DNA of 47,462 nucleotides from a virus: IMG/VR virus record IMGVR_UViG_3300050821_005468, positions 1 to 47,462 of that record. One strand, given 5' to 3'. Under the pieces are notes generated by a model. That model did not search any database, was not told the origin of the DNA, and saw only the letters and a list, made by a program, of their open reading frames with translations. Shown piece after piece: positions 38,604 through 45,007 of the stretch; positions within the stretch are counted from its first letter, which is position 1; each line of letters begins with the position of its first letter. The position numbers and the translations under genes are program-made.

Positions 38604-38785
38604 AGCCCGCGCTCCGCGAGCGCATCGGCATAGCCGGCGAGGTAGGGCACTTCGAGGTCGCCGGCGTCCTTCTGCGACGCGCCGACGCTGCCGTCATCGT
38701 AGCCTACGTCGTAAGCCGCATCCCAAAGCTCTTCGATCGCGGCAACTGCGGCTTCGCCGAAGCAAAATTCCAGAACGTTTGCCAT
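38600..38785 (-). CDS. Small acidic protein after the endolysin
   Basis: A 61-residue protein starts at ATG 38785 with TAGGAG eight bases upstream. It is acidic with a helix (GEAAVAAIEELWDAAYDVGY) and a terminal AGYADALAERGL segment. Small proteins of the form DAAYDxGYxxG occur in phages as hypothetical proteins. It lies between the endolysin and the tiny membrane gene. Function unknown. Confidence 0.55.
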   Translation of the reverse strand: MANVLEFCFGEAAVAAIEELWDAAYDVGYDDGSVGASQKDAGDLEVPYLAGYADALAERGL

Positions 38786-38795
38786 TCGCGAACTC

Positions 38796-39314
38796 CTAGA
38801 CCACCAGGGCATTCGCGGCCGCGCGACGGGCAAGCGTGCGTGCCTGCCAGCCTTTGCCGTAACGGCCCCAGCCGGGCAGTCCTACGTAGTAGAAGTGCTG
38901 CATCCACTCAAGCCCCGCGATGAGGTCCGTGGCTGCGGCAACCTCACGCACCCGCGCAAGCGTCTCCGGGCCGAACTCGCCGTCGGTGCGGATGCCGAGC
39001 ACCCGCTGTAGGAGCTCGATGCTGCGGCGCGGCCCGGCATTCACACCCATGTCGAAGACCGAGAGATCGACGCCCGCGGGCAACTCATCCCCGCGCACTG
39101 GCTGCCAGTAGCGCTCGCGGTAGATTGCGGCAACCACGAGCGGCGAAATCCGCTGCAAGTCGCCGACCGTCTCCCCACCACCGCCGTAGGCGCGGAAGGT
39201 TTCGAGCGTGATGCCGTGGTTCGTCGGACCGCCCGGATCGTATGGGTCATCGACGAAGCCGCCTTCGGCCCCGAGCGTGAAGGCCAGGGCGGCCGGGAAG
39301 CTCGCCGCACTCAT
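38796..39314 (-). CDS. Endolysin, glycoside hydrolase 108 type
   Basis: The 172-residue protein begins at ATG 39314, coupled (ATGA) to the upstream gene. The N-terminal catalytic domain shows FTLGAEGGFVDDPYDPGGPT followed by NHGITLETFRAYGG; the Glu in AEGGFV is the expected catalytic acid. Then come IYRERYWQPVRGDELPAGVD and FDMGVNAGPRRSIELLQRVL, and a C-terminal PG_binding_3-like part (TDGEFGPETLARVRE). It cleaves peptidoglycan glycan strands at lysis. No signal peptide is seen, so a holin is needed. It sits in the leftward operon, away from the late lysis cassette. Confidence 0.88.
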   Translation of the reverse strand: MSAASFPAALAFTLGAEGGFVDDPYDPGGPTNHGITLETFRAYGGGGETVGDLQRISPLVVAAIYRERYWQPVRGDELPAGVDLSVFDMGVNAGPRRSIELLQRVLGIRTDGEFGPETLARVREVAAATDLIAGLEWMQHFYYVGLPGWGRYGKGWQARTLARRAAANALVV

Positions 39315-39658
39315 GCTACGCGCTCCACAAACACCCACACGCCGCCCATGCCGGCCCACACGCCGCCGATCGGCTGCATCTGGATTTCAGGCCCGCCAAG
39401 GGAGACCGGCGGCGCCTCGCCCTCCAGAGCGACGACGTAGCGCCACTGCTGCGCGCCGAGGCGCTTCGGTGCGGCAAGCTGCGGCTGCCCGTCCGGGCCG
39501 AGCAGGCCGCTGCGCGCCGGCGCGGGCTGGCCGTCGCAGAGCGTGAGGATTGCGATACCCTTCGGCGATGCCGTGGTGCCGTAGAAGGTCACCACGTCCG
39601 CCTCGAAGAAACCCTCGCGGGCATTTACCGGGACGACGAAGGTGCGGAGAGTGCTCAT
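39311..39658 (-). CDS. Hypothetical beta-rich protein
   Basis: A 115-residue protein overlaps both neighbours as ATGA. It is beta-rich (TFVVPVNAREGFFEADVVTF, GIAILTLCDGQPAPARSGLL) with a Gly/Trp/Val C-terminus (GVWAGMGGVWVFVERVA). No family recognised. It might act with the coupled endolysin, but the only evidence is adjacency. Confidence 0.5.
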   Translation of the reverse strand: MSTLRTFVVPVNAREGFFEADVVTFYGTTASPKGIAILTLCDGQPAPARSGLLGPDGQPQLAAPKRLGAQQWRYVVALEGEAPPVSLGGPEIQMQPIGGVWAGMGGVWVFVERVA

Positions 39659-39843
39659 GCGGGCACCTGGACCGGCTTAGTCGCAGCGAGCGCAACCTTC
39701 ACCGCGTTGACGAGGGTGGTGGTGTGCGGGCCCTCGCTGGTGTGCTCGGCGAGCAGCTGCTCGGCCTCGTTCGCGTCGAGTTGCACGGTGATCGAGGCGA
39801 CTTGTGCCTGGACAACAGTTTGGAAGGTCGGGGTGATTTTCAT
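39655..39843 (-). CDS. Small hypothetical protein
   Basis: A 62-residue protein with a strand-rich start (MKITPTFQTVVQAQVASITV) and a helix (DANEAEQLLAEHTSEG), overlapping both neighbours as ATGA. Its opening MKI and charge pattern resemble the next upstream protein of 61 residues, so the two could be diverged duplicates. Function unknown. Confidence 0.5.
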   Translation of the reverse strand: MKITPTFQTVVQAQVASITVQLDANEAEQLLAEHTSEGPHTTTLVNAVKVALAATKPVQVPA

Positions 39844-40025
39844 AGGGATGTCTCCTTGTGAAGATCGAGGCGGAAGCGGCGGATGAACTCGTCATGGCTG
39901 ACGGGCTTGTTGTAGATTTCGTCGTTGTAGAGATAGTCTTCCAAGGCTTTGGCTTCGCCGGGTGTTAGGACGATCGTAACCCGTTCCCTGAAGCTCAGAC
40001 GCCAGCCTATTCGGCGGATCTTCAT
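39840..40025 (-). CDS. Small basic hypothetical protein
   Basis: A 61-residue protein starts at ATG 40025 with GGAGGG upstream. It has a basic strand segment (IRRIGWRLSFRERVTIVLTP) followed by helices (GEAKALEDYLYNDEIYNKPV, DEFIRRFRLDLHKE). This could be a small DNA-binding or regulatory protein, but no family motif is recognised. Confidence 0.5.
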   Translation of the reverse strand: MKIRRIGWRLSFRERVTIVLTPGEAKALEDYLYNDEIYNKPVSHDEFIRRFRLDLHKETSL

Positions 40026-40039
40026 CAGCTGCCCTCCAG

Positions 40040-40651
40040 TCAGAACGGAATTTCGTCATCCTCGGCCGGTGTGCGGACAATCGGCCAGCCCAGCTTCTGC
40101 GCGTACTTCAGCGCGCGCTTCGTGTTGTTCTCGGTAGGCGCAGGGCGCATGATGGTGACCGTGTGCGCAACGAGGTCCGCGAGCGCGGGCGGTGCGATGA
40201 TCGTGAAGCCGGTTGCGAAGAGGTAGCCGACTTGGCACACGCCGAGGTCGAAGTGGCGCAGCACCTCGGCCGGCGCGTTGAAGCTGGAAAAGACGATGTC
40301 GATCGCTTCGCCGTTCCGCGTCACTTTGAAGTTCTGGGAGGCGCCCATAGCCGGGTCGTACGCGCTGGACACTTCCGACACTTCCGGCCACCGCGCCACC
40401 GCCGCCGCCTGGGGCGAGTGGATGACTTCCGTCGCCCCACGGGAGGACAGCCAGGACAGCGCCGCCGACGTTGGCTCGCCGAAGATGAACAAGTCGGTAT
40501 CCTTGGTCGGAAAGGCGGGGAAGAGCGTTTGCAGCGCCCGGCCACCCGCGACGAAACCCTCGTTCGCCGCGTAACCCATACCGAGCAAGTGGATTTGCGC
40601 GGCGATAAGGGCCCGGTGGTTGTCGCTGACGCGTTCTGCAGTCGTCGTCAT
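40040..40651 (-). CDS. Nucleotidyltransferase-fold protein
   Basis: The 203-residue protein starts at ATG 40651 with AAAGGAG upstream; the longer frame to 41077 is shadow. Residues about 30-55 read GFVAGGRALQTLFPAFPTKD followed by TDLFIFGEP, the GG...DxD pattern of pol-beta-type nucleotidyltransferases, and a third acidic residue follows in EAIDIVFSSFNAP near 120. Such minimal enzymes add nucleotides to RNA, proteins or small molecules. Together with the glycosyltransferase it could serve modification of DNA or host targets; the substrate is unknown. Confidence 0.6.
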   Translation of the reverse strand: MTTTAERVSDNHRALIAAQIHLLGMGYAANEGFVAGGRALQTLFPAFPTKDTDLFIFGEPTSAALSWLSSRGATEVIHSPQAAAVARWPEVSEVSSAYDPAMGASQNFKVTRNGEAIDIVFSSFNAPAEVLRHFDLGVCQVGYLFATGFTIIAPPALADLVAHTVTIMRPAPTENNTKRALKYAQKLGWPIVRTPAEDDEIPF

Positions 40652-40854
40652 TCCTCTGTCTCCTTTGCGGCTCTGCGCTGGTCCCGCGCATCCCCCCACG
40701 CACACCGCTCGCGCCGCCAGAGAGCGATCTGCGCGGCAAGCTGCGCTTGCGAGTAAGGCGTACGCCGGGACATCAGCACGTCCAGATTTTGTACACATTC
40801 TTCGGCGCTCAGGGACGCCAAGGCGTCCTGGACCGTCTCGGGCTCTGCGCTCAT
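40648..40854 (-). CDS. Small hypothetical protein
   Basis: A 68-residue helical protein (AEPETVQDALASLSAEECVQ, QAQLAAQIALWRRERCAWGD) coupled on both sides by ATGA. The longer frame upstream to 40998 is out of pattern and ignored. No family recognised. Confidence 0.5.
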   Translation of the reverse strand: MSAEPETVQDALASLSAEECVQNLDVLMSRRTPYSQAQLAAQIALWRRERCAWGDARDQRRAAKETEE

Positions 40855-41105
40855 GCGGCCATCTCCGCCGTCCGGGTTGCGATGTAGTCGAAGCCGGAGA
40901 GTGCGTGGCCGTCCATCCCATACAGCCGGCGCTGGCTGAGAATGACCAGCCCCGCCTCCGATGCCCGCCACACGTCCGCGGCGAGCTTGTCGATCCACTC
41001 GGCGGCCGGGTAGCGGTGGCGATCCTCAGTGAGATTGCCAGTGTGGTAGATGTAGGTTTTGCCGACTGCGGCTGCAAGGAGCCAAGAGCGGAAAGCTGGG
41101 GTCAT
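40851..41105 (-). CDS. Small hypothetical protein
   Basis: An 84-residue protein coupled to both neighbours by ATGA overlaps. It has mixed strands and helices (FRSWLLAAAVGKTYIYHTGN, AAEWIDKLAADVWRASEAGL, VILSQRRLYGMDGHALSGFD). The GLVILSQRR strand and YIATR ending resemble small phage proteins with a winged fold, but no firm family can be named. Confidence 0.5.
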   Translation of the reverse strand: MTPAFRSWLLAAAVGKTYIYHTGNLTEDRHRYPAAEWIDKLAADVWRASEAGLVILSQRRLYGMDGHALSGFDYIATRTAEMAA

Positions 41106-41458
41106 GCGGGGAATTCCTCAGAAAGATCGGAAAGGCTGATAAAATCGGGCTCGGGCAGGACCGGCAGCACCCGCGCGGCTGGCCTGGGGCACCAAGGCGC
41201 GGCCACGCCGTAAGCTTCGGGCACCCCGTCGCACCAAACCTGCCAGTCGCTGCCTGCGCGGTCCAGCCACTGCGCGAGGGTGGCGATCTGGTAGGTGACC
41301 GCGGGAGCGGGCCGTGATAGGTGCGCGGCGATTTCCGCGATCGTCAGCCCATCCCGCACCCCGCGCCGCGCATGCAGCAGTCGCGCCACGGCACTGCCGC
41401 GGAGGCAGTGGGCCGGGAAGGGCTCGCCGACGGCAGCGTTGGCGCGGTAGCTTTGCAT
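41102..41458 (-). CDS. Putative DNA-binding protein with HTH-like segment
   Basis: The 118-residue protein is read from ATG 41458; the longer frame to 41662 is Arg-rich shadow. Residues about 35-65 (RDGLTIAEIAAHLSRPAPAV and TYQIATLAQWL) resemble a winged helix-turn-helix, with GLTIAEIAAHL as helix two and TYQIATLAQWL as recognition helix. The C-terminal part is Pro-rich and acidic. It may regulate early transcription or act at the origin; this is inferred. Confidence 0.5.
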   Translation of the reverse strand: MQSYRANAAVGEPFPAHCLRGSAVARLLHARRGVRDGLTIAEIAAHLSRPAPAVTYQIATLAQWLDRAGSDWQVWCDGVPEAYGVAAPWCPRPAARVLPVLPEPDFISLSDLSEEFPA

Positions 41459-41507
41459 GCTCGGACCCCCAAGGCGTAGCGCGCCGTTGTGCGCGCGGGC
41501 ATTCCGC

Positions 41508-41753
41508 CTACAGTGTCTGTGCACGGTCCTGCCAGCCCCAACCCTCCCGGTCGAATTGCTCCGGGTACGCGAGCGCGAGCCACGTGTTGCGATGGATTGC
41601 GCTGAGCGCACCGTTGTTCGTGCCGCGACGATCGCGGTTCCCCGCGCCCTTGTGCGCGGCACAAGCGACGCACGTGCGATTGCTCGCGTAGCGCGCCGTG
41701 CCGCCGCAGGCGGCGCAGGGCTTGCCGAGGTAGCGTCCTGGGGGTGTGTCCAT
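41508..41753 (-). CDS. Zinc-finger protein, HNH-adjacent type
   Basis: The 81-residue protein carries two CxxC pairs (KPCAACGGTARYAS, RTCVACAAHKGA) in its first 33 residues, consistent with a zinc ribbon. The second half (NTWLALAYPEQFDREGWGWQ) is typical of small phage proteins that pair a treble-clef zinc motif with a short helical tail. It is the first gene after the inverted-repeat region 41754-41897. Nucleic-acid binding is likely by family style, function unknown. Confidence 0.6.
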   Translation of the reverse strand: MDTPPGRYLGKPCAACGGTARYASNRTCVACAAHKGAGNRDRRGTNNGALSAIHRNTWLALAYPEQFDREGWGWQDRAQTL

Positions 41754-41897
41754 GTGTCAATCTCCTAGCATTGCGGTAGTCGGGGAACCCCCCTCCCTGA
41801 CGGGGGGTGACCCCTACGAAGCAGTCCGTTACAGCTATTTTTTCTTTATAAGGGCGTGAAACACCGTAACGGGCATCCCACCTACTACATCTTGTGC
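41754..41897 (-). promoter_or_regulatory. Inverted repeat, AT-rich core and C/G hairpin between operon segments
   Basis: CCGTTAC at 41826-41832 and GTAACGG at 41866-41872 flank a 33-base AT-rich core. On the minus strand the core holds TATAAA (41850-41845), a good -10, but no good -35. A second hairpin near 41790-41810 pairs ACCCCCC with GGGGGGT. The gap separates the ATPase gene from the zinc-finger gene and is the best candidate for an internal leftward promoter/operator, or an iteron-poor origin. Confidence 0.45.
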
Positions 41898-42899
41898 CTA
41901 CGGCTCTCCGGCCGTCGCCTCGCACAAGTCGGCAAGCGTCGGCTCGATCCCGTCCTTTTTCAGCCACCGGGAGACGGTGACGTAGTTCGCGCCGACTTCC
42001 TTGCCGATCTCGCGGAGGGAGAGGCCGTGACCGGATAGCTCGCGCGCCCGTTCGAGCCACTTCGGCGCATCCGCGGCCAGCTTGTTCTCCCGCCGCTGCC
42101 AGTTGCCATCTTCGATCCACGCGCGCGCCGCTTCGTCGTCGTAGACAAGGGAGAAATCGGTGCTTAGCTCGGCCGGCGTGAACCCGCGGAACTTCTCATA
42201 GGTCAGCCGGAGCGGCACCCGCCCGTCGCTGGGCTTCGCCGTCTCGTCAAGCTGTAGCACCGCGTCCATGAGATCCTCCCGCTTGCTCGCGCCACGCTGC
42301 CGCAGCCGCCCTTCGATGTCGCGCTTGCCGGCATGGTGGATGAGGAGGGACGCGATGTTCTCCCGCCGCAGCTTGAGCAGCCATTCCGCCGCGGTTACCC
42401 AGCTGTCATTGCTGTTTTCCTCGCCCGAGCGAAAGAGCGCGCTTATGTTGTCGAGGATCACAAGGTCAGCCTTGTGCATCGCCAGCGCCCACTCGATCAG
42501 TTGCTGGCCGGCGCCGCCCGGAGCGTGCAGGTCAGGAATGCCGTGCTCATAGTCCGCGTGCGTGAGCACGGCGAGGTTCGGCGTCTCCCAAACCCCCGGC
42601 ATCCCAGCGAGCAGCTTGCGCAACCGCTTCTGCACGTCCGTCGGCGCCATTTCCCCATCGACGTAGAGCACACGGCGCGGCTGGGGCGCATACATTTCCC
42701 CGAGCAGCGACACGCCACAGGCAACCGCGAGCGCCGTTGCAAGTGTGACCCCGGTTTTACCGCCCCCACGAGCCCCGTAGAGCATGGTAATCCCACCGGA
42801 GGGCAACCAGGGCCGCAGCAACAACTCCGGCTCTACACGGGGCTGGGAGAGGAAGTCAGGTAGAGTGTGGTAGCGGTGGAGCGTCATCAGTGTTCTCAC
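41898..42899 (-). CDS. RepA-like AAA/RecA-fold ATPase (replicative helicase or loader)
   Basis: The 333-residue protein starts at GTG 42899, overlapping the upstream stop as GTGA. It has Walker A MLYGARGGGKTGVTLA near residue 40, VLYVDGEMAPTDVQKRLRKL near 78, a Walker B strand ADLVILDNISALFRSG near 143, and LLIHHAGKRDIEGRLRQRGA, the conserved HH/K region of RepA-type (AAA_25) ATPases. A C-terminal helix-turn-helix reads GLSLREIGKEVGANYVTVSR. It is the best candidate for the replication helicase, with the HTH perhaps recognising the origin. No separate primase is seen. Confidence 0.82.
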   Translation of the reverse strand: MRTLMTLHRYHTLPDFLSQPRVEPELLLRPWLPSGGITMLYGARGGGKTGVTLATALAVACGVSLLGEMYAPQPRRVLYVDGEMAPTDVQKRLRKLLAGMPGVWETPNLAVLTHADYEHGIPDLHAPGGAGQQLIEWALAMHKADLVILDNISALFRSGEENSNDSWVTAAEWLLKLRRENIASLLIHHAGKRDIEGRLRQRGASKREDLMDAVLQLDETAKPSDGRVPLRLTYEKFRGFTPAELSTDFSLVYDDEAARAWIEDGNWQRRENKLAADAPKWLERARELSGHGLSLREIGKEVGANYVTVSRWLKKDGIEPTLADLCEATAGEP

Positions 42900-43072
42900 T
42901 TCTCCCGGTTTGCCATCTTCGCCGGCTTTTTCGCCGCGCCCAGCTGCCGCACGGCCACTTCACGCAGGTTCGCCGTGCCGCGCACTCCGCCGCGGCCGCG
43001 CCCTGTCTTCGGACCAAGCCGGTCCTGCCGCGCGGCCTTCCGCCGCGCCTTCGCCGTTGCGCATACGCTCAT
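42896..43072 (-). CDS. Small highly basic protein
   Basis: A 58-residue frame starts at ATG 43072 and overlaps the ATPase start as GTGA. It is strongly basic (KARRKAARQDRLGPKTGRGR, VRQLGAAKKPAKMANREK). It is probably a nucleic-acid-binding accessory of the coupled helicase-like protein. Its reality is supported by the exact overlap and by the gap it fills. Confidence 0.5.
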   Translation of the reverse strand: MSVCATAKARRKAARQDRLGPKTGRGRGGVRGTANLREVAVRQLGAAKKPAKMANREK

Positions 43073-43085
43073 GTGGGCATTCCTT

Positions 43086-43418
43086 CTACTTTGAGTTCAG
43101 GGCAGCGCCGGCAGTGCCGGCAGGGTCACGCCCGCGGTGAGTGCGCCGGTGGCAGAGGTAGAGAGTGAGCAGAGAGACGCAAGCCAGCGCGAGCAGCAGC
43201 AGCAGGCTGCTTGGCTCAGGAACCGCTATGGGGGCCGCTGGCGCACGAAACGCCGCGGCGGGCACATGGGGCGCGGAAATCGCTACCACCACACAGCCGC
43301 CCGCCAGGGAGGCCGCCACGGCATGCGCCGCGGCCCAGCCAGGATGCGCGATGCGCCAAGCGCGCCAAGCGGCGAGGACGCCCGGCCGGTGCCAGCCGCA
43401 GGGCATGCGCGCGCTCAT
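43086..43418 (-). CDS. Two-segment membrane protein with PEP-CTERM-like tail
   Basis: The 110-residue protein starts at ATG 43418 (ATGA overlap). An N-terminal membrane segment (AHAVAASLAGGCVVVAISAP) is followed by an Ala/Pro-rich linker, then VPEPSSLLLLLALACVSLLT and LYLCHRRTHRGR. The order PEP, hydrophobic helix, Arg cluster is that of the PEP-CTERM sorting tail recognised by exosortases, except that about 18 residues follow. It may instead be a two-helix holin or an inner-membrane partner of the lysis system. The PEP motif could be chance. Confidence 0.55.
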   Translation of the reverse strand: MSARMPCGWHRPGVLAAWRAWRIAHPGWAAAHAVAASLAGGCVVVAISAPHVPAAAFRAPAAPIAVPEPSSLLLLLALACVSLLTLYLCHRRTHRGRDPAGTAGAALNSK

Positions 43419-43552
43419 AGCAACTTCCCTTCCTGCGCCGCGCGGTCCGCCTCCTCGGCGACATCGCGCAAGCGCGCCTTGCGCGTCTCCAACAGCCGGA
43501 GGTAATTCCAGAGCCGGCGCGCGTTGTAGGCGTCGAGAGCGTAGCCGGTCAT
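43415..43552 (-). CDS. Small helical protein (45 aa)
   Basis: A 45-residue frame starts at ATG 43552 and overlaps both neighbours as ATGA. It is a single amphipathic charged helix (YNARRLWNYLRLLETRKARL, then RDVAEEADRAAQEGKLL), with coiled-coil potential. Being coupled to the PEP-CTERM-like membrane gene, it could be a cytoplasmic partner. No family recognised. Confidence 0.5.
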   Translation of the reverse strand: MTGYALDAYNARRLWNYLRLLETRKARLRDVAEEADRAAQEGKLL

Positions 43553-43788
43553 GGCGCACTCCCCGAGGTATGCGCTTTGGCCAGCAGCCCTTGCCCGCCC
43601 CGAGCAACCTGCTCGCCTAGGCCGTGCTCACGCGCGTCGCGCGGTTGCGGCCGGGTTTGCGGATGGAAGATTGCGATAGGCGCACCGCGCCCCGGTTGAT
43701 TGCGGACATTGCTTACATAGCAACCTGCGAACTTGTACATCACCATCGCGTATTCGTTCGCGATACGTTGCGCGGTTTCGTCGGTCAT
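43549..43788 (-). CDS. Small hypothetical protein
   Basis: A 79-residue protein from ATG 43788, which overlaps the protease stop as ATGA. The N-terminal half is helical (ETAQRIANEYAMVMYKFAGC) and the rest polar with Arg/Gln/Pro (AIFHPQTRPQPRDAREHGLG). An alternative start lies upstream in shadow sequence. No family recognised. Confidence 0.5.
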   Translation of the reverse strand: MTDETAQRIANEYAMVMYKFAGCYVSNVRNQPGRGAPIAIFHPQTRPQPRDAREHGLGEQVARGGQGLLAKAHTSGSAP

Positions 43789-44255
43789 TCGCCTAGCTCC
43801 AAAGTGTGTGCCGTGAAACCGAATGTGGGGAACGCGCGGAGGACATTCAAGCCCAAGGCCGGCAAATCTTTGTCCCCGCCCACCCAAGCCTGCGCGTTCA
43901 GCACGGTCACGGCGCCGAGGTGCACCTTGTCGATGAAGATGGTCGGCGCGCTCACGCGCTCACCACTCGCGAGCACGGCGACGATCGCCGGGCCACGCGT
44001 CGCTTCGTGCTTGAGCAGCAGCAGCGCAGCTTCGTTCGCTGGCACCGTACATATGCCCGCGCCGGTATCCACAAGCAAGTCCATCCCGCCCGGTAGGGTG
44101 CCGAGGTGCGCGGTGACATAGATCCCTTGCCCGTCCGGCGCCGAGTGTGTGGGCACCGACGTTGCGGCCGCGGGGATTGTCCATACGGCGAGCGCGAGCG
44201 AGGCCGCCTGGACGGCGCAGAAGCGCGCGACGCGATGTGCGCGATGCGCGCGCAT
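43785..44255 (-). CDS. Secreted retropepsin-like aspartic protease
   Basis: The 156-residue protein has a basic N-terminus and hydrophobic signal (RVARFCAVQAASLALAVWTI, then PAAATS). The domain shows GGMDLLVDTGAGICTVPANE with the catalytic DTGA near residue 62, an intermediate strand and flap region (SGERVSAPTIFIDKVHLGAV), and LPALGLNVLRAFPTFGF, matching the hydrophobic-hydrophobic-Gly motif of clan AA retropepsin-like enzymes. Such single-domain proteases act as dimers. A periplasmic, virion-unlinked position suggests cleavage of an envelope protein or of the neighbouring membrane proteins. TGATG overlap places the start at 44255. Confidence 0.75.
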   Translation of the reverse strand: MRAHRAHRVARFCAVQAASLALAVWTIPAAATSVPTHSAPDGQGIYVTAHLGTLPGGMDLLVDTGAGICTVPANEAALLLLKHEATRGPAIVAVLASGERVSAPTIFIDKVHLGAVTVLNAQAWVGGDKDLPALGLNVLRAFPTFGFTAHTLELGE

Positions 44256-44452
44256 CAGACGCAATCCCAGTCGCGCGCTTTGCGCGGCGGGTAGAGCAGC
44301 TTCTGCAATTCGCCCACAAGTTCCACGGCTTGCGCCGCTTCAAGCGCGATCACGTGCCCGGCCTGCCGGATGCGATAGCTGCCATCGTCAAGCCGCGCGA
44401 CGGCTGGCGAAGGGTAGCGCGCGACCCGCGCGACCCGCGCGCCGGCGCTCAT
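44255..44452 (-). CDS. Small hypothetical protein
   Basis: A 65-residue protein from ATG 44452 (ATGA overlap). It has a strand segment (DDGSYRIRQAGHVIALEAAQ) and a helix (AVELVGELQKLLYPPRKARD), a common layout among small phage early proteins. Function unknown. Confidence 0.5.
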   Translation of the reverse strand: MSAGARVARVARYPSPAVARLDDGSYRIRQAGHVIALEAAQAVELVGELQKLLYPPRKARDWDCV

Positions 44453-44628
44453 AACCGCACCCATCCGCGCGAGGTAGGCTCCGCGGGCACCGGCTGCCGC
44501 GCATAGCTGCCCTTACGGCTCTGCCGCGTTCCCGGCTCCATCGTGTGCTTGCCAAGGGTTACCGTCCGGCCGTCGATGGTGACTTTCGTCTCGCCCTTTT
44601 GCGCGGGCCGCGCGGTCGTGCTGCTCAC
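44449..44628 (-). CDS. Small basic hypothetical protein
   Basis: A 59-residue frame begins at GTG 44628 overlapping the previous stop as GTGA. It is basic with a strand (ETKVTIDGRTVTLGKHTMEP) and an Arg/Ser/Pro-rich end. No family recognised. It fills what would otherwise be a gap in the tight operon. Confidence 0.48.
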   Translation of the reverse strand: MSSTTARPAQKGETKVTIDGRTVTLGKHTMEPGTRQSRKGSYARQPVPAEPTSRGWVRL

Positions 44629-44804
44629 AATGCATCCCTTTCGTCAGAGGTGATATCGCCAAGCTCGACTTGCAGGGCGACACGTGCGCGCTCACGGTCC
44701 GCGCGTCGTGACATGCTGCGGGTGACGAGCACGGTAACCGCGTCGTCGAAGCTGGCGCGACCTTGCGCATCCAGCTGGCAGAGGTATGGGAACCGGGCGC
44801 GCAT
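44625..44804 (-). CDS. Small hypothetical protein
   Basis: A 59-residue protein from ATG 44804 (TGATG overlap). It reads RARFPYLCQLDAQGRASFDD, then helices, ending GDITSDERDAL. The longer frame to 44909 lies in the neighbour's coding region. No family recognised. Confidence 0.48.
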   Translation of the reverse strand: MRARFPYLCQLDAQGRASFDDAVTVLVTRSMSRRADRERARVALQVELGDITSDERDAL

Positions 44805-45007
44805 CAGCCGATACTCACAACGATGTACGCTTCGCCAGGCAAGAGGTCCCACGGTCCCTGCCCTGCGCTCGTGTCCGTGTCGTCGCGGACGCCAGTGATC
44901 GGGTCGCACGCGCCGGAGCGGCTATCCCGGACGCAAACGGTGGCATCGCCGAAACCTACCCGCTGCAAGTCAACAAGATCGCGGATGAAGTCGTTCAAGC
45001 TATGCAT
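44804..45007 (-). CDS. Small hypothetical protein
   Basis: A 67-residue protein from ATG 45007. The N-terminus is helical (MHSLNDFIRDLVDLQRVGFG) and the rest strand-rich (DATVCVRDSRSGACDPITGV, LLPGEAYIVVSIG). It overlaps the previous gene by eight bases. No family recognised. Confidence 0.5.
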   Translation of the reverse strand: MHSLNDFIRDLVDLQRVGFGDATVCVRDSRSGACDPITGVRDDTDTSAGQGPWDLLPGEAYIVVSIG

